NCBI RefSeq assembly: GCF_001424165.1
Contig: NZ_LMOJ01000001.1
Coordinates: 151,194 to 215,193 of the forward strand
Reading direction: 5' to 3'
DNA: 64,000 bases
Source: Massilia sp. Leaf139
Lineage (GTDB): Bacteria; Pseudomonadota; Gammaproteobacteria; Burkholderiales; Burkholderiaceae_D
The stretch's first letter is position 1, and the number at the start of each line of letters is the position of its first letter. Under the pieces are notes generated by a model. The model saw nothing but the letters and a program-made list of their open reading frames with translations. It ran no database searches and was not told where the DNA came from. The position numbers and the translations under genes were made by a program. Of the stretch, positions 1 to 10,590 are shown piece after piece.

Positions 1-1182
1 GGCCCGGCCGCGGGCGAGAAGGGCGGCGAGGTGCTCTTCAGCGGCCCGCCGCAGGAGCTGAAACAGGTCGAGGCCTCGCAGACCCGGCGTTACCTGTTCG
101 ACGAGGCGCCGCTCGCACGGCGCGAACGGCGCGAACCGGCCGGCTGGCTGCGCCTGGAAGGCGTCACCCGCAACAACCTGAACAAGCTGAAGGTGGAATT
201 CCCGCTCGGCGTGCTGACCGCCGTTTGCGGCGTCTCGGGTTCCGGCAAATCGAGCCTGGTAAGCCAGGTGCTGGTCGACCTGGTGGCGCGCGAACTGGGG
301 CAGGGCGGCGCGCCGCTCGAGATGGAGGAAACCGACGACCTCGAACAGGAAGCGGCGCTGCCCCTGGAAGGCCATATCGTCGGCGGCATGGAAGCGATCC
401 GGCGCATGGTGCGCGTCGACCAGAAGCCGATCGGCCGTACGCCGCGCTCGAACCTGGCCACCTATACCGGTTTGTTCGATCAGGTACGCAAACTCTTCGC
501 CGCCACCAAGATGGCGAAGTCGCGCCGCTACGATGCCGGCCGCTTTTCCTTCAACGTCGCCAAGGGCCGCTGCGAGAACTGCGCTGGCGAGGGCTCGGTC
601 ATGGTCGAACTGCTGTTCCTGCCGAGCGTGTACGCGCCGTGCCCGGTCTGCGCCGGGGCGCGCTACAACGCCCAGACCCTCGAGGTCACCTACAAGGACA
701 AGAACATCGCCGAAGTGCTGGGCATGACGGTCGATGCGGCGGCCGAGTTCTTCGCGGGCGAAGCCCTGGTCGAGCGCTCGCTGGAAGTGCTGCGCGAAGT
801 GGGCCTCGGCTACCTGCGCCTGGGCCAGCCGGCCACCGAACTGTCGGGCGGCGAGGCGCAACGCATCAAGCTGGCGACCGAACTGCAGCGCACCGGGCGC
901 GGCAACACCCTGTATATATTGGACGAGCCGACCACCGGCCTGCACCCGTCCGACGTGGATCGCCTGATCCTCCAGCTCGAGCGCCTGGTCGACGCCGGCA
1001 ACACGGTGGTCGTGGTCGAACACACGATGCGCGTGGTGGCCGCCTGCGACTGGGTGATCGATATCGGGCCGGGCGCTGGCGACGAGGGCGGCACCGTGGT
1101 GGCGGCGGGCGCGCCGGAGGCAGTGGCGCAGGCGCCGAAGAGCCGTACGGCGCCGTATTTACGGCCCCATCTGCCCGCATAA
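1..1182 (+). CDS. UvrA-family excinuclease ATPase subunit (C-terminal part, 5' end outside window)
   Basis: The reading frame is open from the first base, so this is the last ~393 residues of a longer protein. It holds the second ABC half of a UvrA-type DNA damage sensor: a Walker A GVSGSGKSS, a UvrA zinc module (CENC followed about 20 residues later by CPVC), the ABC signature LSGGEAQRIKLA and a Walker B ILDEPTTGLH. UvrA proteins act as ATP-dependent dimers that scan DNA and load UvrB. The wording around the motifs (MVELLFLPSVY, HPSDVDRLILQLERLVDAG) looks closer to UvrA-like paralogues (class II / UvrA2) than to housekeeping UvrA, which usually reads EMHFLPDVYVPC at that place. That class assignment is from memory of the family; the N-terminal half would be needed to settle it. 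It ends about 100 bases before the kinase operon. Confidence 0.85.
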   Translation, partial: GPAAGEKGGEVLFSGPPQELKQVEASQTRRYLFDEAPLARRERREPAGWLRLEGVTRNNLNKLKVEFPLGVLTAVCGVSGSGKSSLVSQVLVDLVARELGQGGAPLEMEETDDLEQEAALPLEGHIVGGMEAIRRMVRVDQKPIGRTPRSNLATYTGLFDQVRKLFAATKMAKSRRYDAGRFSFNVAKGRCENCAGEGSVMVELLFLPSVYAPCPVCAGARYNAQTLEVTYKDKNIAEVLGMTVDAAAEFFAGEALVERSLEVLREVGLGYLRLGQPATELSGGEAQRIKLATELQRTGRGNTLYILDEPTTGLHPSDVDRLILQLERLVDAGNTVVVVEHTMRVVAACDWVIDIGPGAGDEGGTVVAAGAPEAVAQAPKSRTAPYLRPHLPA

Positions 1183-1247
1183 AGACGGTATTGCGGCCTG
1201 CAGGCAGCGCACGGTTGAACCGCCGTAAACGTGTCATTTGCGTTACA

Positions 1248-1268
1248 CTTAAGAACTTTTTTCTTAAG
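1248..1268. repeat. 8-bp perfect inverted repeat just upstream of the kinase operon
   Basis: CTTAAGAA and TTCTTAAG flank a five-base loop. The dyad ends 13 bases before the ATG of the hybrid kinase, where a ribosome binding site would normally lie; no clear purine-rich site is visible there. It could end uvrA transcription, hide or form part of the kinase translation start, or be an operator. Confidence 0.5.
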
Positions 1269-1281
1269 ATAATCGCAATAC

Positions 1282-4763
<3,482 letters not shown>

Positions 4764-4767
<4 letters not shown>

Positions 4768-5606
4768 GTCAGCATATGAAGCATCCACCCGAAGACATCG
4801 ATATCGAATTGCGGATGCTGGTCGAGGCGGTCTACCTCAAGTACAACTACGACTTCCGCGACTACACCGGCGCGTCCCAGAAGCGGCGGGTGCTGGTGGC
4901 CCTGCGCGAGATGGAATGCGCGACCGTGTCGGAGCTGCAGGCGAAGGTGCTGCACCAGCCGGAGGCCTTCGCGCGGCTGCTGCAATACCTCACCATCCCC
5001 GTCACCGAGATGTTCCGCGACCCCGAGTACCACGCGGCGCTGCGCAGCCAGGTGCTGCCGCATCTGTCGACCTATCCGTCGCTCAAACTCTGGGTGGCCG
5101 GCTGCAGCACCGGCGAGGAGGTGTATTCGCTGGCGATCCTGCTGCACGAGGAAGGCCTGCTCGAACGCAGCATCATCTACGCCACCGACATCAATCCGGA
5201 GTCGCTGGATGCGGCGCGGCGCGGCGTGTTCCCGCTCGACCGCATGCGGCTCTACACGGAGAACTACCAGAAGGCAGGCGGCAAGCGCGCGTTTTCCGAT
5301 TACTACACGGCGGCTTATGGCGGGGCGCTGTTCGAACGATTCCTGACCGAGAACGTCACCTTCGCCGACCACAGCCTGGCGACCGACAGCGTGTTCTCGG
5401 AGACGCATTTCGTCAGCTGCCGCAACGTGATGATCTACTTTAACCGGCGCCTGCAGAACCGCGTGCTGGGGCTGTTCCACGAGTCGTTGTGCCACCGCGG
5501 CTTCCTGGCGCTGGGCAGTAAGGAAAGCATCGACTTTTCGAACCATGCCAACCGCTTCGAGGCAGTCGCCAAGCGCGAGCGCATCTTCCGCAAGGTGGCC
5601 GCATGA
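4764..5606 (+). CDS. cheR: CheR-type protein-glutamate O-methyltransferase
   Basis: The 280-residue protein has the CheR fold: an N-terminal helical region, then an S-adenosylmethionine-binding domain with the motif AGCSTGEEVYSLA and downstream ATDIN and CRNVMIYF. CheR enzymes methylate receptor glutamates. The ATG at 4764 overlaps the TGA of the upstream kinase, and the gene overlaps cheB by an ATGA, so all are probably made from one message. No chemoreceptor gene is adjacent, so the substrate may be a receptor elsewhere or a helical region of the kinase itself; this is inference. An upstream in-frame extension exists but the coupled ATG is the natural start. Confidence 0.9.
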
Positions 5607-6214
5607 GCGCCACGCATGACACCGTGGAAGCGGCGCTCGCGGGCCGCAGCATCGAGGCGATCGTGATCGGCGCCTCGGCCGGCGGCGTCGACGCGCTGGT
5701 GGATTTGCTGCCGGCGCTGCCGCCGGACTTCAAGCCGGCCACGGTGTGCATCCTGCACCTGCCGGCCGACCGCGAAAGCCGCCTGGCCGAACTGTTCGGC
5801 GCGCGCCTGTCGCTGCCGGTGCGCGAAGCCGTCGACAAGGCGCCGGTCGAAGGCGGCACCGTGTACTTCGCCGGCAGCGGCTACCATCTGTCGATCGAAC
5901 ACGATCGCGTTTTTTCCATCAGCTGCGAGCCGCCCGTGCACTATGCGCGTCCGGCCATCGACCTGCTGATGGAGTCGGCCGCCGACGCCTATGGCGCGGC
6001 GCTGGCCGGCATCCTGCTTACCGGCGCCAATATCGACGGCGCCGACGGCATGCAAAGCATCAGGCAGCGCGGCGGCCTGACGGTCGTGCAGGATCCACGG
6101 GAAGCGCAGGCGCCGGCCATGCCCGCAGGGGCGATCCGTACCTGCGCCCCGCACCTGATCCTGCCCCTGGCCGCCATCCGCACGCTGCTGCCCCAGCTGG
6201 AGACAAGTCCATGA
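5603..6214 (+). CDS. cheB: CheB-type methylesterase, catalytic domain only
   Basis: At 203 residues this is the methylesterase/deamidase domain without the receiver domain of classical CheB. The likely catalytic triad is visible: Ser25 in GASAGG, His52 in LHLPAD and Asp145 in GANIDGADGM. It would reverse the methylation made by the neighbouring CheR and can also deamidate glutamines. Without its own receiver it cannot be activated by phosphorylation in the usual way. It overlaps cheR upstream and the receiver-kinase gene downstream by four bases each. Confidence 0.9.
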   Translation: MSATHDTVEAALAGRSIEAIVIGASAGGVDALVDLLPALPPDFKPATVCILHLPADRESRLAELFGARLSLPVREAVDKAPVEGGTVYFAGSGYHLSIEHDRVFSISCEPPVHYARPAIDLLMESAADAYGAALAGILLTGANIDGADGMQSIRQRGGLTVVQDPREAQAPAMPAGAIRTCAPHLILPLAAIRTLLPQLETSP

Positions 6215-7422
6215 ACCAAGAACCTAGCAAACTCCTGATCGTCGACGATCTGCCCGACAACCTGCGCGCCCTCGACGCCCTGATCCGCGACGAGCAACGC
6301 CTCGTCTTCCACGCGCACTCGGGCGAGGAGGCGCTGGCGCTGCTGCTCGAACACGAGTTCGCGCTGGCGATCCTCGACGTGCAGATGCCGGGCATGGACG
6401 GCTTCGAGCTGGCCGAGCTGATGCGCGGTACCGAGCGCACCCGCCATATCCCGATCGTGTTCGTGTCGGCTGCCGGGCGCGAATTAAACTACGCGTTCAA
6501 GGGTTATGAATCCGGCGCCGTCGACTTCCTCTACAAACCGCTCGATCCGGACGCCGTGCGCGGCAAGGTGAACGTGTTCGTGGCGCTCGACCAGCAGCGG
6601 CGCGAGACGCGGCGCCAGATGGAAGCGCTCGAAAAGAGCCGGCGCGAGCAGGAGATCCTGCTGCAGGAGCTGAACGCGACCCAGGCCGAACTGCAGCGCT
6701 CCCTGCGCATGCGCGACGAGTTCATGTCGCTGGTCGCGCACGAGCTGCGCACGCCCTTGAACACGCTGTTCCTGGAGACGCAGATGCGCACGCTGCACCT
6801 CAAGCGCGGCAACCTGCAGGCCTTCGCCGGCGAGCAGATGGGCGCCATGATCAAGCGCGACGAGCGCCAGATCAAGGCCATGATCCGCCTGATCGACGAC
6901 ATGCTGGACGTGACCCGCATGCGCAATGGCACCTTGTCGGTGCGCCCGGCGCAAGTGGAGCTGATGGGCATGCTGGAACGCGTGGTGAGCGACCTGTCGC
7001 TGCAGGCCGCCGCCAGCGGCTGCGTCATCTCGCTGGCGCCGCATGCGCCGGTCACGGGCTGCTGGGACGAGTTCCGTATCGAGCAGGTGGTGGTGAACCT
7101 GCTGACCAATGCGCTGCGTTACGGCGGCGGCTGCAATGTCGAGGTACGCGTCGAGGTGGAAGGCAAGTGCGCCCGCATCGACGTCGTCGATCAGGGCAAG
7201 GGCATTTCGCCGGAAGACGCCGAGCGCATCTTCCAGCCCTTCGAGCGCGGTGCCCGCAACGGCGAGCCAAAGGGGCTGGGCCTGGGCCTGTACATCTCGC
7301 GCCAGCTGGCCACCGCGCACGGCGGCGAATTGACCGTCAAGAGCACGCCGGGGCAGGGCTCGACCTTCAGTCTGGCGCTGCCTTGCGACGTGCTCGAATC
7401 CTGCGCCGTCGCCCCGGCCTGA
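6211..7422 (+). CDS. Receiver-histidine kinase (REC-HisKA-HATPase)
   Basis: Soluble 403-residue protein with an N-terminal receiver (LIVDD start, likely phospho-accepting Asp56 in ILDVQMPGMDG, conserved KP near 110), a short coiled coil, HisKA with His177 (VAHELRTPLN) and an HATPase domain (N-box VVVNLLTNALRYG, GLGLGLY). It has no membrane segments. The receiver in front of the kinase suggests that it takes phosphate from the upstream hybrid kinase or has its kinase activity gated by it. The ATG overlaps the cheB stop codon; this is the last gene of the operon. Confidence 0.9.
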   Translation: MNQEPSKLLIVDDLPDNLRALDALIRDEQRLVFHAHSGEEALALLLEHEFALAILDVQMPGMDGFELAELMRGTERTRHIPIVFVSAAGRELNYAFKGYESGAVDFLYKPLDPDAVRGKVNVFVALDQQRRETRRQMEALEKSRREQEILLQELNATQAELQRSLRMRDEFMSLVAHELRTPLNTLFLETQMRTLHLKRGNLQAFAGEQMGAMIKRDERQIKAMIRLIDDMLDVTRMRNGTLSVRPAQVELMGMLERVVSDLSLQAAASGCVISLAPHAPVTGCWDEFRIEQVVVNLLTNALRYGGGCNVEVRVEVEGKCARIDVVDQGKGISPEDAERIFQPFERGARNGEPKGLGLGLYISRQLATAHGGELTVKSTPGQGSTFSLALPCDVLESCAVAPA

Positions 7423-7559
7423 GCCTGCTCATCCACGTTCGCCAGACCGCGCGCGGTTGCAAAGACCGCGCGTTTCCCTCACACTGACAGGCCTCTTGCG
7501 AGAATGACAGGAGAATGAGCGACCGTGCCTGCCACGGCCGAACTTGTTTCCTCCTCGTG

Positions 7560-7596
7560 ATAGTAGAAATTAATCGATGTTATCCGATCAATTAAT
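7560..7596. promoter_or_regulatory. Candidate OxyR-type operator upstream of ahpC
   Basis: Four AT-containing quartets recur with 11-bp periodicity (ATAG, TAAT, ATCC, TAAT, each separated by seven bases), the spacing of the OxyR tetramer site. Inside it, ATTAATCGAT and ATCAATTAAT (7569-7578 and 7587-7596) form a dyad with one mismatch. The array ends at the base before the -35 hexamer of ahpC, the usual place for an activator such as OxyR. Match to the ATAG/CTAT consensus is partial. The regulator name is inference from spacing, position and gene context. Confidence 0.5.
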
Positions 7597-7625
7597 TTTA
7601 CAAGCATGAGCAAGACCTCTACACT
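7597..7625 (+). promoter_or_regulatory. Sigma-70-type promoter of ahpC
   Basis: TTTACA at 7597-7602 and TACACT at 7620-7625 are separated by exactly 17 bases. Transcription would begin near 7632, giving a short leader with the ribosome site CAGGAG before the ATG at 7668. Confidence 0.6.
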
Positions 7626-7667
7626 TGCATTCATCAACTTTTGATTCACAACACAACAGGAGCTTCC

Positions 7668-8231
7668 ATGTCCCTTATCAACACCGAGATCAAGCCATTC
7701 AAAGCAACCGCTTACCACGCAGGCAAATTCATCGACCTGACGGAAGAGCAGTTCAAAGGCACCTGGTCCATCCTGATGTTCTACCCGGCCGACTTCACCT
7801 TCGTCTGCCCGACCGAACTGGAAGACCTGGCTGCGTTCCAGCCTGAATTCGAAAAGATGGGCGTCAAGGTCTACGGCGTGTCGACCGACAGCCACTTCGC
7901 GCACAAGGCATGGCACGACACCTCGGACGCGATCAAGAAGGTCAACTACCCGCTGATCGGCGACCCGACCGGCACCCTGGCACGCAACTTCCAGGTCATG
8001 ATCGAAGAAGAAGGCATGGCACTGCGCGGCACCTTCGTCATCAATCCTGAAGGCCAGATCAAGGTCATGGAAGTGCACGACAACGGCATCGGCCGCGACG
8101 CTTCGGAACTGATGCGCAAAGTCAAGGCAGCCCAGTACGTCGCTTCGCACCCAGGCGAAGTCTGCCCAGCCAAGTGGACGGAAGGCGCAGAAACCCTGAC
8201 CCCATCCCTGGATCTGGTCGGCAAGATCTAA
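7668..8231 (+). CDS. ahpC: Alkyl hydroperoxide reductase subunit C (peroxiredoxin)
   Basis: Typical 2-Cys peroxiredoxin of 187 residues, the same length as the E. coli protein. It reduces hydrogen peroxide and organic hydroperoxides in the cytoplasm and is re-reduced by AhpF. The peroxidatic cysteine is Cys47 in FVCPTE and the resolving cysteine Cys166 in GEVCPAKW. The ATG at 7668 was chosen because [11 protein letters not shown] is the conserved N-terminus and AGGAG lies at the right distance; an in-frame upstream ATG at 7641 lacks this support. ahpF follows 91 bases later with a stable hairpin between them. Confidence 0.97.
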   Translation: MSLINTEIKPFKATAYHAGKFIDLTEEQFKGTWSILMFYPADFTFVCPTELEDLAAFQPEFEKMGVKVYGVSTDSHFAHKAWHDTSDAIKKVNYPLIGDPTGTLARNFQVMIEEEGMALRGTFVINPEGQIKVMEVHDNGIGRDASELMRKVKAAQYVASHPGEVCPAKWTEGAETLTPSLDLVGKI

Positions 8232-8265
8232 GTAGTCGCAGTCAAGTCGTAGTTGCGTAGTACCG

Positions 8266-8294
8266 GGATGCCGGCAGTAAATGTGCCGGCATCC
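8266..8294. promoter_or_regulatory. Stable hairpin between ahpC and ahpF
   Basis: GGATGCCGGCA and TGCCGGCATCC form a perfect 11-bp stem with a seven-base loop. There is no U-tract after it, so it is probably not a full terminator. It could protect the 3' end of ahpC mRNA or lower ahpF output relative to ahpC. Confidence 0.6.
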
Positions 8295-8322
8295 AAAGTT
8301 CACCGAATACAAGGAAACCACC

Positions 8323-9912
8323 ATGCTGGATGCAAATCTCAAAAAGCAGTTACAAGCCTATTTGGAAAAAGTGGTGCAGCCGATTGAGATCGTTGCATCG
8401 CTGGACGCCTCGCCCAAAGCGCGAGAAATGGAAGAGTTGCTCAAGGAAATTACCTCCTTGAGCACCAAGATTACGTATCGCGAAGACGGCAATGCCGTGC
8501 GCAAGCCTTCCTTCGCCATCAACCGCGTCGGCACCGACATCGGCATCGAATTTGCCGCGATTCCGCTCGGCCACGAATTCACCTCGCTGGTGCTGGCCCT
8601 GCTGCAAGTGGGCGGCCACCCGATCAAGTTCGACGACGCGGTCATCGAACAGATCAAGAACCTCGACGGCGACTTCGTCTTCGAAGCCTTCATTTCGCTG
8701 TCCTGCCATAACTGCCCTGAAGTCGTGCAGTCGCTGAACTCGATGTCGATCATCAATCCGCGCATCAAGGTCACGACCATCGACGGCGGCCTGTACAAGG
8801 ATGAAGTCGAGTCGCGCCAGATCCTGGCCGTGCCGATGATGTTCCTGAACGGCGAGCACTTCGGCCAGGGCCGCATGAGCGCCGAGGAAATCCTCGCCAA
8901 GCTCGACACCGGCGCCGGCAAGCGCAAGGCCGCCGAGCTGAGCAAAAAAGAAGCCTTCGACGTGCTGATCGTCGGCGGCGGCCCTGCCGGCGCGGCCGCG
9001 GCGATCTACGCCGCCCGCAAAGGCATCCGTACCGGCGTCGTCGCCGACCGCTTCGGCGGCCAGGTGCTCGACACCCTCGCGATCGAGAACTTTGTCTCGA
9101 TCAAGGAAACCGAAGGCCCGAAGTTCGCCGTCTCGCTGGAAGAGCACGTCAAGCACTACGAGGTCGACATCATGAACCTGCAGCGCGCCTCGAAGCTCGA
9201 GCGTGTCGGCAACCTGTTCGAAGTGCAGACCGAAGACGGCGCCGTGCTGAAATCGAAGTCGGTCATCATCTCGACCGGCGCCCGCTGGCGCGAAATCAAC
9301 GTGCCGGGCGAAAAGCAGTACAAGAACCACGGCGTGGCCTATTGCCCGCACTGCGACGGCCCGCTGTTCAAGGGCAAGCGCGTATCGGTGATCGGCGGCG
9401 GTAACTCGGGCGTCGAAGCGGCCATCGATCTGGCCGGCATCGTCGAGCACGTGACCCTGATCGAGTACGGCAACGAGCTGCGCGCCGATGCGGTTCTGCA
9501 GCGCAAGCTCTACAGCCTGAAGAACGTGGACGTGATCAAGGGCGCACAGACGACGGAAATCCTGGGCGACGGCAAGAAAGTCACCGGCCTGACCTACAAG
9601 GATCGCGCCAGTGGCGAAGTGAAAACCGTGGAACTGGCGGGCGTGTTCGTGCAGATCGGCCTGGTGCCGAATGCCGAATGGCTGAAGGGCACGCTGGAAT
9701 TGTCGCCGTACGGCGAGATCGAAGTCGACGTGCGTGGCGAAACCTCGCTGCCGGGCGTCTTCGCAGCTGGCGACGTGACCACCGTGCCGTTCAAGCAGAT
9801 CGTGATCGCCGTGGGTGAGGGCGCCAAGGCCTCGCTGGCCGCCTTCGACTACATGATGCGCCTGCCGACCGAAGAGACGGACGCGGTCGACATGGATGCC
9901 AAGGCTGCCTGA
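8323..9912 (+). CDS. ahpF: Alkyl hydroperoxide reductase subunit F (flavin disulfide reductase)
   Basis: The 529-residue FAD/NAD(P)H-dependent protein passes electrons to AhpC. The N-terminal ~200 residues are the double thioredoxin-like domain with the redox pair Cys128/Cys131 (CHNC). The rest is thioredoxin reductase-like, with FAD-binding GGGPAG near residue 218, the active-site pair Cys341/Cys344 (CPHC) and a second dinucleotide motif GGGNSG. The start [10 protein letters not shown] matches the family and follows AAGGAAACCACC; the longer in-frame start at 8281 begins inside the intergenic hairpin. An intrinsic terminator lies 26 bases after the stop. Confidence 0.97.
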   Translation: MLDANLKKQLQAYLEKVVQPIEIVASLDASPKAREMEELLKEITSLSTKITYREDGNAVRKPSFAINRVGTDIGIEFAAIPLGHEFTSLVLALLQVGGHPIKFDDAVIEQIKNLDGDFVFEAFISLSCHNCPEVVQSLNSMSIINPRIKVTTIDGGLYKDEVESRQILAVPMMFLNGEHFGQGRMSAEEILAKLDTGAGKRKAAELSKKEAFDVLIVGGGPAGAAAAIYAARKGIRTGVVADRFGGQVLDTLAIENFVSIKETEGPKFAVSLEEHVKHYEVDIMNLQRASKLERVGNLFEVQTEDGAVLKSKSVIISTGARWREINVPGEKQYKNHGVAYCPHCDGPLFKGKRVSVIGGGNSGVEAAIDLAGIVEHVTLIEYGNELRADAVLQRKLYSLKNVDVIKGAQTTEILGDGKKVTGLTYKDRASGEVKTVELAGVFVQIGLVPNAEWLKGTLELSPYGEIEVDVRGETSLPGVFAAGDVTTVPFKQIVIAVGEGAKASLAAFDYMMRLPTEETDAVDMDAKAA

Positions 9913-9937
9913 GTCATCGCGTAGGGTAGTAAACGAA

Positions 9938-9973
9938 ACGCCATCCCGGTGTAGATCGGGATGGCGTTTTTTG
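9938..9973 (+). terminator. Intrinsic terminator after ahpF
   Basis: CGCCATCCCG pairs with CGGGATGGCG around an eight-base loop and is followed by six T residues. It closes the ahpCF unit. Confidence 0.9.
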
Positions 9974-9990
9974 TTTACGTTCGCACGGCG

Positions 9991-10058
9991 GTAGGGTAGT
10001 CGGCTCCACCCATTTGTTCGACACGACGCGGCTCGTGCGCCGCCCACGCGCTCAACGC
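9991..10058. repeat. Degenerate member of the GTAGGGTGGGCGGG intergenic palindrome family
   Basis: The left edge reads GTAGGGTAGTCGGC and the right edge CCGCCCACGCGCTCAACG, matching the ends of the better preserved copies at 19380 and 36352 but with a longer, divergent middle. Confidence 0.5.
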
Positions 10059-10071
10059 ACGTATGCATCAC

Positions 10072-10109
10072 AACAAAAAGCGCCAACCCATGGTATATGG
10101 GCTGGCGCT
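10072..10109 (-). terminator. Intrinsic terminator on the minus strand
   Basis: A 13-bp stem (AGCGCC...CCAT against ATGGGC...GGCGCT, positions 10079-10091 and 10097-10109) with a five-base loop ends in a T5 tract when read on the minus strand. The one non-Watson-Crick position is a G-U wobble in minus-strand RNA but an A-C mismatch in plus-strand RNA, which supports the minus orientation. It implies a minus-strand transcript crossing 10110-10400. Confidence 0.75.
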
Positions 10110-10252
10110 GTCGCTTATTAATTGCCGGCGGATATGATTGCACCGGTCTCAACTTGTTTCCTGGCGTTATCGTGCGCCAGTTGCAGCAATGTTTTGCGAC
10201 AATGATTTCAGCCAGATATCACTATCCGCCTTGTCGCAAACCATCGCGGAAA

Positions 10253-10372
10253 TCAGTGGAACATCAATACCGCTGCGCTCTGCAGGGCGTTCGTTTCGAC
10301 CACCAGCCAGGTGGCGGCGGCGGCGAGGGCAAGCTGGAGTGCGGTCAGGGTGGTAGGGATCGAGCGAATCAT
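10253..10372 (-). CDS. Small hydrophobic protein of 39 residues, hypothetical
   Basis: An ATG at 10372 (MIRSIPTTLTAL) is preceded by CCGGAGAAACCATC, a good ribosome binding site. The product has one hydrophobic stretch rich in Ala and Leu (about residues 9-26) and could be a single-pass membrane peptide. A minus-strand terminator lies about 145 bases downstream, so transcription in this direction is plausible. I recognise no family. A second minus-strand frame overlaps its end, so the true product is uncertain. The rest of the 9974-10590 gap holds a repeat copy, this ORF and a short hairpin. Confidence 0.4.
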   Translation of the reverse strand: MIRSIPTTLTALQLALAAAATWLVVETNALQSAAVLMFH

Positions 10373-10503
10373 GATGGTTTCTCCGGTCTTCATGGTCGTG
10401 TTTTCGTTTGGTATGGTGCCATTCTGAGGCCTTGCCCCAAGCCGCGGCATCGGCGGGGATTCCGCCGTTCTGTAGGAAAAGACCTTGCGGCGGTGTCTCA
10501 GCA

Positions 10504-10533
10504 GTAGGAAGGGCCTCAGAGAGGCGCTCCTAC
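10504..10533. repeat. Short palindrome GTAGGA...CCTC/GAGG...TCCTAC upstream of recQ
   Basis: GTAGGA and TCCTAC form the ends, and CCTC/GAGG an inner stem. A similar, larger structure with GTAGGACT/AGTCCTAC ends lies at 20659-20748, so the two may be related intergenic elements. Confidence 0.35.
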
Positions 10534-10590
10534 GCCGACTCTAGCCCGCGTCCTATAGTCGTGCTCGCGCGCGAAATCTACAGTGGCGGC

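Noticed and set aside
8350..10152. 600-codon minus-strand frame opposite ahpF
   Set aside because: Mirror frame of a certain gene, with His/Arg-rich composition and no motif.
10110..10300. Short minus-strand frames overlapping and following the 39-residue ORF, reading like KADSDIWLKSLSQ and LQLAHDNARKQVE
   Set aside because: They look coding-like but are in different frames with a stop between; no single intact gene can be supported.
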